A program made the position numbers and the translations under genes. Positions 34,869 through 43,199 of a DNA stretch of 64,000 nt are shown piece after piece. How positions within the stretch are numbered: position 1 is the stretch's first letter; each line of letters starts with the position of its first letter. Below the pieces are notes generated by a model that saw only the letters and a list, made by a program, of their open reading frames with translations, made no database searches and had not been told where the DNA came from. The stretch comes from Bacillus luti (GTDB lineage Bacteria; Bacillota; Bacilli; Bacillales; Bacillaceae_G): the NCBI RefSeq assembly GCF_001884105.1, contig NZ_MACI01000043.1, positions 1 to 64,000 of the forward strand, in the 5' to 3' direction.

Positions 34869-35396
34869 TTAGTCCGTTACAACTGAAGCGATAAATGGTA
34901 AGTTACGATATTTTTCCGCACAGTCGATACCGTATCCAACGATAAATTCGTCTGGAATTTGGAAGCCAACATATTCAGCTTTTAAGTCCACTTTACGGCG
35001 CTCTGGCTTATCAAGTAACGTACAGAATTTGAGTGCCTTCGGTTTATGCATAAAGAAGTGATCTTTTAAGAAGTGCAGTGTTAAACCTGAATCGATAATA
35101 TCTTCTACGACAATTACGTTTTTTCCAGTAATGTTTACGTCGATATCTTTTAGTAGTTTCACTTTTCCTGTTGTTTCTGTTTGATTTCCATAGCTAGATG
35201 CAGAGATGAAATCAATTGTTACATCGTTTTTAATGTGACGAATTAAATCAGCAGCAAATACGAATGAACCTTTTAATACTGCGATGACTACGATTTCTTC
35301 TCCTTCAAAGTCACGTTCGATTTGAAGTGCTAGTTCTTTTACTTTTGCTTGTAATTGTTCTTCAGAAATTAAAGTGTCTTTTATTTCAATATTCAT
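34869..35396 (-). CDS. hpt: Hypoxanthine phosphoribosyltransferase
   Basis: A 175-residue type I phosphoribosyltransferase. The PRPP loop is VVEDIIDSGLT near 96-106, VLKGSFVFAADL near 39-50 forms the PPi loop, and DFISASSYG near 62-70 is the flexible-loop lead. It salvages hypoxanthine and guanine to IMP and GMP. The housekeeping hpt in Bacillus lies with tilS and ftsH. This copy stands alone with its own terminator, so it is probably a second gene. AGGAGG precedes the ATG. Confidence 0.9.
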   Translation of the reverse strand: MNIEIKDTLISEEQLQAKVKELALQIERDFEGEEIVVIAVLKGSFVFAADLIRHIKNDVTIDFISASSYGNQTETTGKVKLLKDIDVNITGKNVIVVEDIIDSGLTLHFLKDHFFMHKPKALKFCTLLDKPERRKVDLKAEYVGFQIPDEFIVGYGIDCAEKYRNLPFIASVVTD

Positions 35397-35560
35397 TGGA
35401 GTCCTCCTACAGTGTAAAACTTGTGAACATTTCGACTGTAAAGGATAGAAAGGAAAAAGTCAAAGAAGATAGTAATTTTTTACAAAGACAACAACAAAAT
35501 CATCTGATGATATGATATACTAATCATGATAAGAAAACGCTTCCATAAAGGGTGATTATA

Positions 35561-35773
35561 ATGAAGAAGAAACAGTACACAAGTGTAACATTTATAAAAG
35601 CATTACTATTAACCATTGTTCTTGGCCTGTTGGCTTACATAATTGACGTACCTGTAATTCGCATTTCACTAATTGGAATGACGTTAGTATTAGGCGCAAT
35701 TTCCCACGGTATGATGTCGCAGCTGCAAGAAGCTGGACTTGATAATATGAATGATCATATAGATAAAAAGTGA
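35561..35773 (+). CDS. 70-residue membrane protein
   Basis: The small protein has two hydrophobic segments (about 11-28 and 33-50) and a soluble, Asp-rich tail (LDNMNDHIDKK). An in-frame GTG at 35552 is possible, but AAGGGTG before the ATG at 35561 is better placed. No family is recognised. A terminator follows directly, so it is transcribed alone, divergent from hpt. Confidence 0.7.
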   Translation: MKKKQYTSVTFIKALLLTIVLGLLAYIIDVPVIRISLIGMTLVLGAISHGMMSQLQEAGLDNMNDHIDKK

Positions 35774-35774
35774 G

Positions 35775-35808
35775 AAACCTTCATGTATATATAATGAAGG
35801 TTTTTTCT
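35775..35808 (+). terminator. Terminator of the small membrane protein gene
   Basis: The stem AAACCTTCAT/ATGAAGGTTT (35775-35784 and 35794-35803) is followed by TTTTTT. It lies just before BceR-type box B. Confidence 0.85.
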
Positions 35809-35812
35809 TTTC

Positions 35813-35874
35813 TTACAAAAATGTAAGGTAGTTGTAAGACAAATCGATAGTTGCATAATAGCATTTTGGATACA
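35813..35874 (+). promoter_or_regulatory. BceR-type box B and promoter
   Basis: TTACA-AAAA-TGTAA (35813-35826), six bases, TGTAAG (35833-35838), five bases, TCGATAGT (35844-35851), 17 bases, GATACA (35869-35874). Every spacing equals that of promoters A and C. It drives the orphan gene at 35957. Confidence 0.75.
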
Positions 35875-35956
35875 CTATGGGTGTAAGGTAAAAGGCAAGC
35901 ATATTTAGGTAAACTAAGTTTTAGGCACTCTATATGTGAAGAAGGAGTAGGAGGGC

Positions 35957-36289
35957 ATGGAGAAACGTTGGACAACCTTTTCTTTTTTAGCAACTAGTAA
36001 CACCGTAATGCTAGCTGGTGAAATGGATTTTTTGCACTTGTTTGATCGAGAAGACGATCATTCTTCTTCTAAATTTACAATGAAATGGTGTAAGTGGAGC
36101 GAAAATTGTAGATTGGAAGAAGAGGCCCCTAAAGAAGAGCAAAAAATTATTTTAACAAATCCTATTAAAGCGTGGGTTGTTCAACGTCGCAAGTGTAACG
36201 TCAAAAATCACTTCAAGAAAACTGAGCCGAGACAATTAGTTATCGCTCCGGCCCGCTCTACTTCTAAATCACGCGAAAGTAACATGTAA
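35957..36289 (+). CDS. 110-residue orphan protein under a BceR-type box
   Basis: A basic, mainly soluble protein with no signal peptide or clear membrane helix. It contains three Cys (two in KWCKWSENC), an acidic middle (EEEAPKEE) and a basic tail (PARSTSKSRESNM). No family is recognised. AGGAGTAGGAGGGC precedes the ATG, so translation should be strong. The promoter carries a full BceR-type box, which ties the gene to the antimicrobial-peptide response. It forms a single-gene unit between two terminators. Confidence 0.7.
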   Translation: MEKRWTTFSFLATSNTVMLAGEMDFLHLFDREDDHSSSKFTMKWCKWSENCRLEEEAPKEEQKIILTNPIKAWVVQRRKCNVKNHFKKTEPRQLVIAPARSTSKSRESNM

Positions 36290-36308
36290 ATATTGAGACA
36301 CACACCCG

Positions 36309-36345
36309 AAAAGAGCACTGTATCATACAGTGCTCTTTTTCTTTT
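36309..36345 (+). terminator. Terminator of the orphan gene
   Basis: A 14-bp perfect stem (AAAAGAGCACTGTA, arms 36309-36322 and 36326-36339) is followed by T-rich sequence. Confidence 0.88.
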
Positions 36346-36455
36346 TTGTAAAAATCCTTTTGTCTGAGGAAAAATTTGTTATGATTATGGAGGAATCTTA
36401 CATTTTACATATTGTTAGGAAATATGAACGTAATAAAATTCGAAGAGGTGTGTGT

Positions 36456-39122
36456 ATGATGAAAAAGTATAGTGTAATTGCAGTAGCGAGTCTGTTAGCG
36501 ACAAATCTATTAACATTTCCTTCTAGTTCACTAGCGGAAATTGAAAATAAAACGAGAAATAGTATAGAAGCTTTACCACACATACAGAGCAATGAGAAAA
36601 GCGAACTGCACAAACAATTAGAAGCTGTCAAAGAACGACAAATAGAATTAGAAAAAAGAGAAGAAATTTTAAAACAGCAGGAAGAATTATTTGTTAAGGT
36701 AGATGAATTAAACCAGAAAAAAGACGAGTTACTGAAACAAGATGGTGAACATAAAGTACAACTGGAAGAAGTACAGCAGGAATTAGATGAGTTGAAAAAG
36801 CAGCAAGCAGAACTTGAAGGGAAGAACCCGTTACAAGTGAAGGATAACAATGAAGAGAAAAAAGCTGCTGAATTAAAAAAACAAGAAGAACTTGAAGAGA
36901 AGAATGCATTAGAAATAAAAGAAAACAATAGCCAAGAAGAAAAAACTCTTGAAGAATTAGAAGAACAAAAAAAGAAGGACGAGCTAAAGAAGCAACAAGA
37001 TGAATTACGAAAACAGCAGGAAGAATTGAAAAAGCAACAACTAGAAATGGAGCAGCAAATAAAACAAGAGCTTGAATTAAAACAAAAAGAGGAACAAGCA
37101 AAACAAGAACTTGAATTAAAACAAAAAGAAGAACAGGCAAAACAAGAACTTGAATTAAAACAAAAAGAAGAACAGGCAAAACAAGAACTTGAGCTAAAAC
37201 AAAAAGAGGAACAAACAAAACAAGAATTTGAATTGAAACAAAAAGAAGAACAGGAAAAGAGAGAAGCAGAATTAAAACGAGCTGCTATTACAATGCAAGC
37301 AGCGCCGCAATCGTTTCCTGATGTGCCAAAGTGGGCGGAAGAGTCTGTTTATTATTTAGTTCATAAACAGGTGATTTCTGGGATGCCGGATGGAACGTTT
37401 GCATCAAACAAAGTATTAAGTAGAGCTGAAGCAGCTACGATTATGGCGAAAATTTTAGGATTAGAAGTTAAAGAAGGAGAAAAGCCAACTTTTACAGACT
37501 CTCAAGACCATTGGGCAACTTCTTATATTGCTGCGGTGGAAAAAGCAGGTGTCATTAAAGGTGAAGGAAATGGGAAATTTAATCCGAATGGACAAATGAC
37601 AAGAGCTGCTATGGCAGCGATGTTGGTCCAAGCTTATCAATTAGACAAAAAGGTTAATGAAGAATTACCAACATTATTTGCTGATGTAAAAGATCATTGG
37701 GGTGAGAAATTCATTAATATTTTAGTAGGCATGGGTATATCCAGTGGTGTTGATGGAGAGCATTGGCAACCGGATAGATCCATTACGCGTGCAGAGGCAG
37801 CGCAGCTCGTCGCAGTTACAGATAAGTCTAAAGACAATGAAGTGAAGGTAAAAAAGATAAACATTTCGAAAAAATTCTTTACGTATAATGGACCATCTTT
37901 ATCATCTGGAATTTCAAAGGAATATGGACCTAGGGAAGTAACAGTGTATGAAGAACGAGAAGATGGATGGATTAGAATTCATACGGAAGAAGGTTTTAAG
38001 TGGGTTTGTTTAGTTGAAAAGAAAATAAATATGAATAATAACTTTTTGACATACAATGAGGCATCCTTATCTTCTGGTATTTCAAGTGAGTATACTCCGC
38101 AAATAGTAACAGTTGTTGAAGAGCGAGAAGGAAATTGGATTAAAATTTATACTGGTTTAGGTTATAAGTGGGTATGTTTAATAGACAAGAAAGTACAGAT
38201 TGATAGAGACTTTACTACTTATGATGCCCCTGTCCGATCTGCAAATATATTAGGTTATTATGGGCCTCAAGTAGTAACTGTTGTAGAGGAAAGAGGTACG
38301 TGGCTTCGTATACGTACATATGCAGGCTATCAATGGTTAGATACGAAAAAAGAAGCGAAGTATTTATCTAAAGTATTCTTTGCTTATGATAGTCCGAGTT
38401 TTGTATCTCGTGTATCCGGAAAGTATGCACCACAGACAGTAGAAGTTTATGGTGAAAGAGATGGTGGCTGGATTCAAATTCAAACTAGTAACGGATTAAA
38501 GTGGGTTAATGAAGGAAATGTTAATCGTAGTCAGGTCATACTGAATGTACCGTCGCTGTATCAATTCCCAGAATTGAATAATGGATGTGAAGTTGTTTCT
38601 TTACAAATGCTTGTGGAACATCAAATTGGTCGTTCGTTCAATAAAGTGATGTTTGCGTTTGAAATGCCGTTTGATCAAACGAAGTTAAAAAATTATAAAA
38701 CGTCATCACAAATTTGGGGAGATCCAGATGTAGGATTTGTAGGTGATGTAACAGGGAATACACCAGGGTATTCTATTAATCCAGAACCACTAAAACGATT
38801 GTTAGATAAATATGCAAGAGGAACGAACTTAACCGGAAATGATCTTTCTGTTTTAGAAGACTATGTAAGAAATGGGAAACCAGTAGTAACATGGGTAACT
38901 GTCGCTTTAAATAACCCAAGACCAATTACAACGTGGAAAACACCAGGTGGAAAAACAATTTCTGCAAGAATGAATACGCATGCAGTTGTTTTAACAGGTG
39001 TGGATGATAATTACGTATACTATAATGATCCGTTTTATGGGACGAAAAATGTAAAAGTAAGTAAGAGCCGATTTGCAAGTATTTATAATCAAATGGGCAA
39101 GAAAGCTTTAAGTGTAGATTAA
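36456..39122 (+). CDS. SLH-anchored protein with coiled coil, SH3-like repeats and C39-like peptidase
   Basis: A secreted protein of about 888 residues. It has a signal peptide at 1-25 (ending SLA) and a Lys/Glu/Gln coiled coil at about 45-275 with five 13-residue repeats. Three SLH domains at about 286-460 bind pyruvylated wall polymer. Four SH3-like repeats of about 57 residues follow (each with a W-I-x-I core and KWV end). The C-terminus is a C39-like peptidase with C711 (NNGCEVVS), H842 (NTHAVV) and D858 (YYNDPF). The longer frame from 36330 lacks a ribosome site, while GAAGAGGTG precedes the ATG pair at 36456/36459. It probably cleaves peptides at the cell surface. The substrate is unknown. 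Confidence 0.88.
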   Translation: MMKKYSVIAVASLLATNLLTFPSSSLAEIENKTRNSIEALPHIQSNEKSELHKQLEAVKERQIELEKREEILKQQEELFVKVDELNQKKDELLKQDGEHKVQLEEVQQELDELKKQQAELEGKNPLQVKDNNEEKKAAELKKQEELEEKNALEIKENNSQEEKTLEELEEQKKKDELKKQQDELRKQQEELKKQQLEMEQQIKQELELKQKEEQAKQELELKQKEEQAKQELELKQKEEQAKQELELKQKEEQTKQEFELKQKEEQEKREAELKRAAITMQAAPQSFPDVPKWAEESVYYLVHKQVISGMPDGTFASNKVLSRAEAATIMAKILGLEVKEGEKPTFTDSQDHWATSYIAAVEKAGVIKGEGNGKFNPNGQMTRAAMAAMLVQAYQLDKKVNEELPTLFADVKDHWGEKFINILVGMGISSGVDGEHWQPDRSITRAEAAQLVAVTDKSKDNEVKVKKINISKKFFTYNGPSLSSGISKEYGPREVTVYEEREDGWIRIHTEEGFKWVCLVEKKINMNNNFLTYNEASLSSGISSEYTPQIVTVVEEREGNWIKIYTGLGYKWVCLIDKKVQIDRDFTTYDAPVRSANILGYYGPQVVTVVEERGTWLRIRTYAGYQWLDTKKEAKYLSKVFFAYDSPSFVSRVSGKYAPQTVEVYGERDGGWIQIQTSNGLKWVNEGNVNRSQVILNVPSLYQFPELNNGCEVVSLQMLVEHQIGRSFNKVMFAFEMPFDQTKLKNYKTSSQIWGDPDVGFVGDVTGNTPGYSINPEPLKRLLDKYARGTNLTGNDLSVLEDYVRNGKPVVTWVTVALNNPRPITTWKTPGGKTISARMNTHAVVLTGVDDNYVYYNDPFYGTKNVKVSKSRFASIYNQMGKKALSVD
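37062..37256 (+). repeat. Five tandem 39-bp coding repeats
   Basis: Five in-frame copies of a 39-base unit encode KQELELKQKEEQA-like segments (37062, 37101, 37140, 37179, 37218). The inner copies are nearly identical and the fifth diverges. The tract lengthens the coiled-coil stalk in 13-residue steps and is a likely site of copy-number variation between strains. Confidence 0.9.
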
Positions 39123-39126
39123 CTTT

Positions 39127-39167
39127 AAAAGGTTATCCGAAGATTATTTCGGATAACCTTTTTTTAC
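39127..39167 (+). terminator. Terminator of the SLH-C39 gene
   Basis: A stem AAAAGGTTATCCGAA paired with TTCGGATAACCTTTT, then T-run, lies six bases after the stop. Confidence 0.9.
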
Positions 39168-39283
39168 AATGAAATCTTTAAATGAAATATATTTCATCTG
39201 CACCTTATATTTACATCAATTATTTATTCTAGTGATACATCCGGTGCGAGTTGATGTAAATAAAATATAGGGAGAGAATAAAA

Positions 39284-39688
39284 ATGAAAAAGAAACTATT
39301 ACCAATCTGTGCAATGGCTTTTTTAACAGTAGGATATTCTTCAGTAGTAAGTGCGGATACTGGAACAGTAACAAAGGAAGAACAGGCGCAAATACAGCAA
39401 GATAAAGCAAAAAAAGAAGCTGCGATTAAGGAACAACAAAAAAATGATGTAGCGAAAAAGCAAGCCGCGCAAGTACAAGAAAAAAGTGATATGGCAAAAA
39501 AAGAAGCCGCAATTAAGGAACAGCAAAAAAATGCTACAGCGAAAAAAGAAGTAGCGAAGCCAGTTGTACAAGGTGAAAAATTACCAAACACAGCATCAAA
39601 TAATGTCGCAATGATGGGCTTAAGTGCCTCTCTTGTAGCAATAGGTACATTATTTGGTTTGAATCGTCGCAATAAAGTTAAGGGGTAA
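39284..39688 (+). CDS. basI: BasI-like wall protein with LPNTA sorting signal
   Basis: A 134-residue protein with a signal peptide (about 1-24), a Lys/Ala/Gln-rich helical middle with two AKKEAAIKEQQKN repeats, and a C-terminal sorting signal: LPNTA at 100-104, a hydrophobic stretch and the basic tail RRNKVKG. LPNTA is the motif known for sortase C (class D) of B. anthracis, whose substrate BasI is encoded next to srtC. The sortase gene 90 bases downstream confirms the match. In B. anthracis BasI is attached to diaminopimelate of the wall. GGGAGAG precedes the ATG. Confidence 0.88.
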   Translation: MKKKLLPICAMAFLTVGYSSVVSADTGTVTKEEQAQIQQDKAKKEAAIKEQQKNDVAKKQAAQVQEKSDMAKKEAAIKEQQKNATAKKEVAKPVVQGEKLPNTASNNVAMMGLSASLVAIGTLFGLNRRNKVKG

Positions 39689-39730
39689 ATAAAATATTGT
39701 CCTATAAAGAATGGGATAATTTCACATATT

Positions 39731-39762
39731 AAAAATGGTAGGTTATTCCTACCATTTTTTGC
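39731..39762 (+). terminator. Terminator between basI and srtC
   Basis: A perfect 12-bp stem (AAAAATGGTAGG, arms 39731-39742 and 39748-39759) with T-run ends 16 bases before the sortase start. Substrate is thus likely made in excess of enzyme by partial read-through. Confidence 0.85.
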
Positions 39763-39777
39763 ATGGAGGGATGAAAT

Positions 39778-40398
39778 GTGAAGTTGCTTAATTATATCGG
39801 AATCCTATTGATGGCTATAGGGCTATTCATGGGATCATATTACGCTATGGAATGGTATAAAGGAAAAAGCTCTGCTCAACAATTAACGAAAGAAGAAATA
39901 AAGAACTTTAACAATATAGAACATAATCAACTTCCTTATGAAACACCTGTAACTTCTCAAGTACCTTCTTCTCAAACAGAACATAAAGAAGGAGAAAAGG
40001 TAGCGATGTTAAATATACCGAAAATAAAAAAGAAGTTTTCTATATATTGGGGAGCTGGTGATGCAACGTTGAAGAAGGGAGTTGGAATGTTCGTTAGTGA
40101 TTTAACGACAACGCCATCTGGAGGGGGACATACTGTACTGAGTGGGCACCGGGATACGGTATTTACAGAGTTGGGAGAGTTAAAAGAAAAGGATACCCTT
40201 ATTTTAGAGTATGATAAAAAAACTTACACATATGAAATTCAAAAAATATGGATTACCCATGCTGATGATCGTACTGTTATTATAAAAAAAGAAGAGCCAA
40301 TATTAACACTGACAACTTGCTATCCATTTGATTATATAGGGGATGCACCAGATAGATATATTATCGAGGCGAAATTAACTGCTAGTTATTCAAAATGA
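39778..40398 (+). CDS. srtC: Class D sortase SrtC
   Basis: A 206-residue membrane transpeptidase with one N-terminal anchor (about 5-24), a linker, and the sortase barrel. Catalytic residues are H124 (LSGHRDT), C181 (LTTCYPF) and R193 (PDRY). It cleaves LPNTA between Thr and Ala and joins the protein to the wall. The start is GTG, with GGAGGG ahead. Gene order basI-srtC-regulator-kinase suggests that anchoring is controlled by the local two-component system. In B. anthracis this sortase acts during sporulation. Confidence 0.92.
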   Translation: MKLLNYIGILLMAIGLFMGSYYAMEWYKGKSSAQQLTKEEIKNFNNIEHNQLPYETPVTSQVPSSQTEHKEGEKVAMLNIPKIKKKFSIYWGAGDATLKKGVGMFVSDLTTTPSGGGHTVLSGHRDTVFTELGELKEKDTLILEYDKKTYTYEIQKIWITHADDRTVIIKKEEPILTLTTCYPFDYIGDAPDRYIIEAKLTASYSK

Positions 40399-40436
40399 AA
40401 TTGTAGTTTCTGAAAGCGGGAGGGGGTACATAAGTT

Positions 40437-41126
40437 ATGTCAAAGAATATTTTAATTGTTGAAGATGAAGATATATTACGTGAAATATTAAAAGATTATT
40501 TTTTGAGTGAGCAATATGTAGTGTTTGAAGCAAGAGATGGGAAAGAAGCTTTAGTTGTGTTTGAGGAAGAAGAAGTAGATTTAGTTATTCTAGATATTAT
40601 GTTACCAGAACTTGATGGGTGGTCTGTTTGCCGAAGAATCCGTAAGACGTCCGAGGTTCCAATTATTATGCTGACGGCACGTGTTGATGAGGATGATACG
40701 TTACTTGGATTTGAACTTGGGGCGGATGATTATGTGACGAAGCCGTATAGCCCACCAATTTTATTAGCAAGAGCGAAAAGGTTGTTAGAAAGCAGAAAAG
40801 TGACAAAACAACTTTTAGAGAGTGAAGATAATACGTTATCAATTCATGGTATTCACGTTCATCTACCGTCACGTACTGTTACTGTAGATAGAACAGATAT
40901 TAATTTAACACATACTGAGTTTGAAATATTAGCGTATTTCATGAAAAACCAAGGGATTGTTTTAACACGAGAGCAACTCATTTCAAGAATTTGGGGATAT
41001 GAATTTGCTGGCGATGATCGAACGGTTAATAGCCATATTCGTAATTTGCGAAATAAATTAGGAGAAAAAGCAAAGTACATTACAACTGTAGTGCGAACTG
41101 GTTATAAATTTGAGGGGACTGTATGA
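40437..41126 (+). CDS. OmpR-family response regulator next to srtC
   Basis: A 229-residue regulator with receiver (VEDED at 7-11, phospho-acceptor D53 in LDIMLP, TKPYSP) and winged helix (ending VVRTGYKFEG). GGGAGGGGG stands before the start. It overlaps the kinase gene by four bases. Its position directly after srtC suggests control of the basI-srtC genes or of sporulation-linked wall changes. That role is inferred from context. Confidence 0.88.
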   Translation: MSKNILIVEDEDILREILKDYFLSEQYVVFEARDGKEALVVFEEEEVDLVILDIMLPELDGWSVCRRIRKTSEVPIIMLTARVDEDDTLLGFELGADDYVTKPYSPPILLARAKRLLESRKVTKQLLESEDNTLSIHGIHVHLPSRTVTVDRTDINLTHTEFEILAYFMKNQGIVLTREQLISRIWGYEFAGDDRTVNSHIRNLRNKLGEKAKYITTVVRTGYKFEGTV

Positions 41127-42976
41127 GAAAAGGGATTGTACTGAAATTATTTACTCTCACAACAGCATTATGCATGTTAATTTTAGCGACGATATTTATT
41201 GGACAGACGATATTTTTTAAGCAATATTATGCGAATCGAAAAGTGGAAGATATTAAAGTAAATTTAAATTCCTTTGAACAGAATTATTTGAAGGAAGCCG
41301 GAAATGCAGAAGGAATTCAAAAGCTGGAGCAAGACTTTTTAAGAGAAAATAATACATGGATTACGACATTAGATCAGAACGGGAATTTAAAGCATGTGGA
41401 TGATTTTTATTTTGAGGTAACGATAGATCGTAGACAACAAAAGAGCTTTGGACGACAACTATTCAAAATGCCCTTATACAATCTCGTCAATATAGAGGAA
41501 ATTGATAATAAATCATCAGAGCAGTTTTTAGGCCAAGAAATTTATTTTTCTGGAGTGAAAAAAGAAGATAATTTTATTCCATTCTCTTTCTCGTTATCTA
41601 AGCAGAATTTAAGCGGCTCGAATAAACCGTTAGAAAAAGCATTTAATGAGAAAATGAGTAAATTAAATGAGGAGAAGAAGAAAGTAGCTGGGGAACAAGT
41701 TGGTAAGGAAAAGAAGCCAGCCGTTCAGGAGCAAGCTGCCCCAGAACCAGATGTTTACATAGCGGGCCGTGTTACGAAAGTACAGTTACCCGATGTAAAA
41801 GGTTTTGTAAATCCAATTTATAAGAATAATTTATTCTTCGATAGTATAAAAGAGTTTCAAACGGATTTATTACTAAAAGAGAGTAATCAAATAGAGTATT
41901 CAACAAAGACAATGGACTATGAAAAAAATGATATTAAATATAAATTATTAATGAAACCGATAAAAGAAAAAGACGGATCGGTCACATATATATATGCGAT
42001 GGCTTCCTTACAACCAGTAGATGAAGCTGTACAAATGGTGCAAGATTATTACATCTACATTATTGCATTTGTGGTCGTTCTCATTTTTCTAGCTTCGTTC
42101 TATTACTCAAAACAAATTGCAAAACCGTTATTAAAAATAAATGATACAACGAAGAAAATAGCGCATTTAGATTTTACAGAAAAAATACCGATTACTTCAA
42201 AAGATGAAATTGGGGATTTATCGAAAAATATTAATGTGCTATCGAATAAACTCCATTCGCATATTGGACAGCTAGAACAAGATATTGAAAAGGAAAGAAA
42301 GCTAGAAAAGACACGAAAAGAATTCATATCAGGTGTTTCACATGAATTAAAAACACCACTGAGTATTATGAAAAGCTGTATTTCTATTTTAAAAGATGGG
42401 GTAGCTGAACATAAAAAAGAATACTATTTTCAAGCGATGGAACGAGAAGTAGACAAAATGGATACGTTAATTTTGGATATGCTTGAGTTAGCTAAATTTG
42501 AGTCAGGCACGTATAAAATGAAAAAGGATTTATTTTATATTGATACAGTAATTGAAGATATATGTGAACATCTTTCTGTGGAAATAGAGAAAAAAGAACT
42601 TCGTGTTCAGAAAAATATAGGTCCATTTGAAGTGATGGCAAATCAAGGCCGGATTGAACAAGTCATTGTGAACTTCATTACGAATGCGATACGTTATACA
42701 CCAAATAAGGAAGATATTATTGTTTCTACAATAGATGAAAAAGGTCGTATAAAAGTATGTATTGAAAATAAGGGTACTCACATTGAAGAAGAGCAGTTAG
42801 ATAAAATTTGGGATCGTTTTTATCGCGTGGATGCAGCTCGCCAGCGTTCACAGGGGGGAACAGGGCTTGGTCTTGCGATCTCAAAAAATATTTTGGAACT
42901 GCACGATGCTGAATATGGGGCAGAAAATACAGAAGATGGTGTGTTATTTTACTTCTATTTACAGAAAAAAGCGTAG
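41123..42976 (+). CDS. Sensor kinase with large external domain
   Basis: A 617-residue kinase with membrane segments near 8-30 and 308-328, which enclose about 275 external residues. The external part contains a charged, Lys-rich linker (about 175-210). A HAMP domain, the dimerisation helix with H407 (GVSHELKTP) and a HATPase domain (NFITNAIRY, GGTGLGLAISKNI) follow. The external domain is unusually long and should read an extracellular or wall-derived signal. The stop codon lies in the stem of the terminator. Confidence 0.88.
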   Translation: MRKGIVLKLFTLTTALCMLILATIFIGQTIFFKQYYANRKVEDIKVNLNSFEQNYLKEAGNAEGIQKLEQDFLRENNTWITTLDQNGNLKHVDDFYFEVTIDRRQQKSFGRQLFKMPLYNLVNIEEIDNKSSEQFLGQEIYFSGVKKEDNFIPFSFSLSKQNLSGSNKPLEKAFNEKMSKLNEEKKKVAGEQVGKEKKPAVQEQAAPEPDVYIAGRVTKVQLPDVKGFVNPIYKNNLFFDSIKEFQTDLLLKESNQIEYSTKTMDYEKNDIKYKLLMKPIKEKDGSVTYIYAMASLQPVDEAVQMVQDYYIYIIAFVVVLIFLASFYYSKQIAKPLLKINDTTKKIAHLDFTEKIPITSKDEIGDLSKNINVLSNKLHSHIGQLEQDIEKERKLEKTRKEFISGVSHELKTPLSIMKSCISILKDGVAEHKKEYYFQAMEREVDKMDTLILDMLELAKFESGTYKMKKDLFYIDTVIEDICEHLSVEIEKKELRVQKNIGPFEVMANQGRIEQVIVNFITNAIRYTPNKEDIIVSTIDEKGRIKVCIENKGTHIEEEQLDKIWDRFYRVDAARQRSQGGTGLGLAISKNILELHDAEYGAENTEDGVLFYFYLQKKA

Positions 42977-42999
42977 ATGATGCATGCTACGCTTTTTTT
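42965..42999 (+). terminator. Terminator overlapping the kinase stop
   Basis: A stem AAAAAAGCGTAG/CTACGCTTTTTT contains the stop codon TAG in its left arm. Confidence 0.85.
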
Positions 43000-43041
43000 A
43001 ATTTATTTTCATATTATCTTTACCTAATCTTTATTTTTAAG

Positions 43042-43047
43042 CGATAT
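43042..43047 (+). promoter_or_regulatory. -10 box of the 26-residue gene
   Basis: TATAAT stands about 45 bases before the GTG of the small ORF at 43090 and just after the kinase terminator. No clear -35 is visible. Confidence 0.4.
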
Positions 43048-43089
43048 AATCTGGTTAGAATATGAGGTTATGTAAGGAGTCGATGAACC

Positions 43090-43170
43090 GTGCATAGCAA
43101 TTGGCTAAGTATAATGGTATTCATTTTCTTTTGTGCATTTATTGTATTTTTAATTGATATTACGATATGA
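43090..43170 (+). CDS. 26-residue membrane peptide
   Basis: AAGGAG stands ten bases before a GTG that opens a frame of 26 codons. The product is MHSNW followed by one hydrophobic helix (LSIMVFIFFCAFIVFLI) and DITI. The gene has its own -10 box upstream and a strong terminator immediately after the stop, so it is a complete small transcription unit. Function is unknown. It resembles single-helix regulators of membrane complexes in size only. Confidence 0.55.
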   Translation: MHSNWLSIMVFIFFCAFIVFLIDITI

Positions 43171-43199
43171 AAAAAAAGCGCTTATTAAGCGCTTTTTTT
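43171..43199. terminator. Bidirectional terminator
   Basis: AAAAAAGCGCTT/AAGCGCTTTTTT with a three-base loop follows the small ORF and contains the thiT stop codon on the other strand. Confidence 0.88.

Noticed and set aside
36398-37218. Long minus-strand frames inside the SLH-C39 gene
   Set aside because: They are mirror frames of the Lys/Glu/Gln repeat codons, have no ribosome site and give low-complexity Ser/Phe or Leu/Val products.
37062-37256. Tandem repeats as a CRISPR array
   Set aside because: Units are contiguous without spacers and keep the coding frame.
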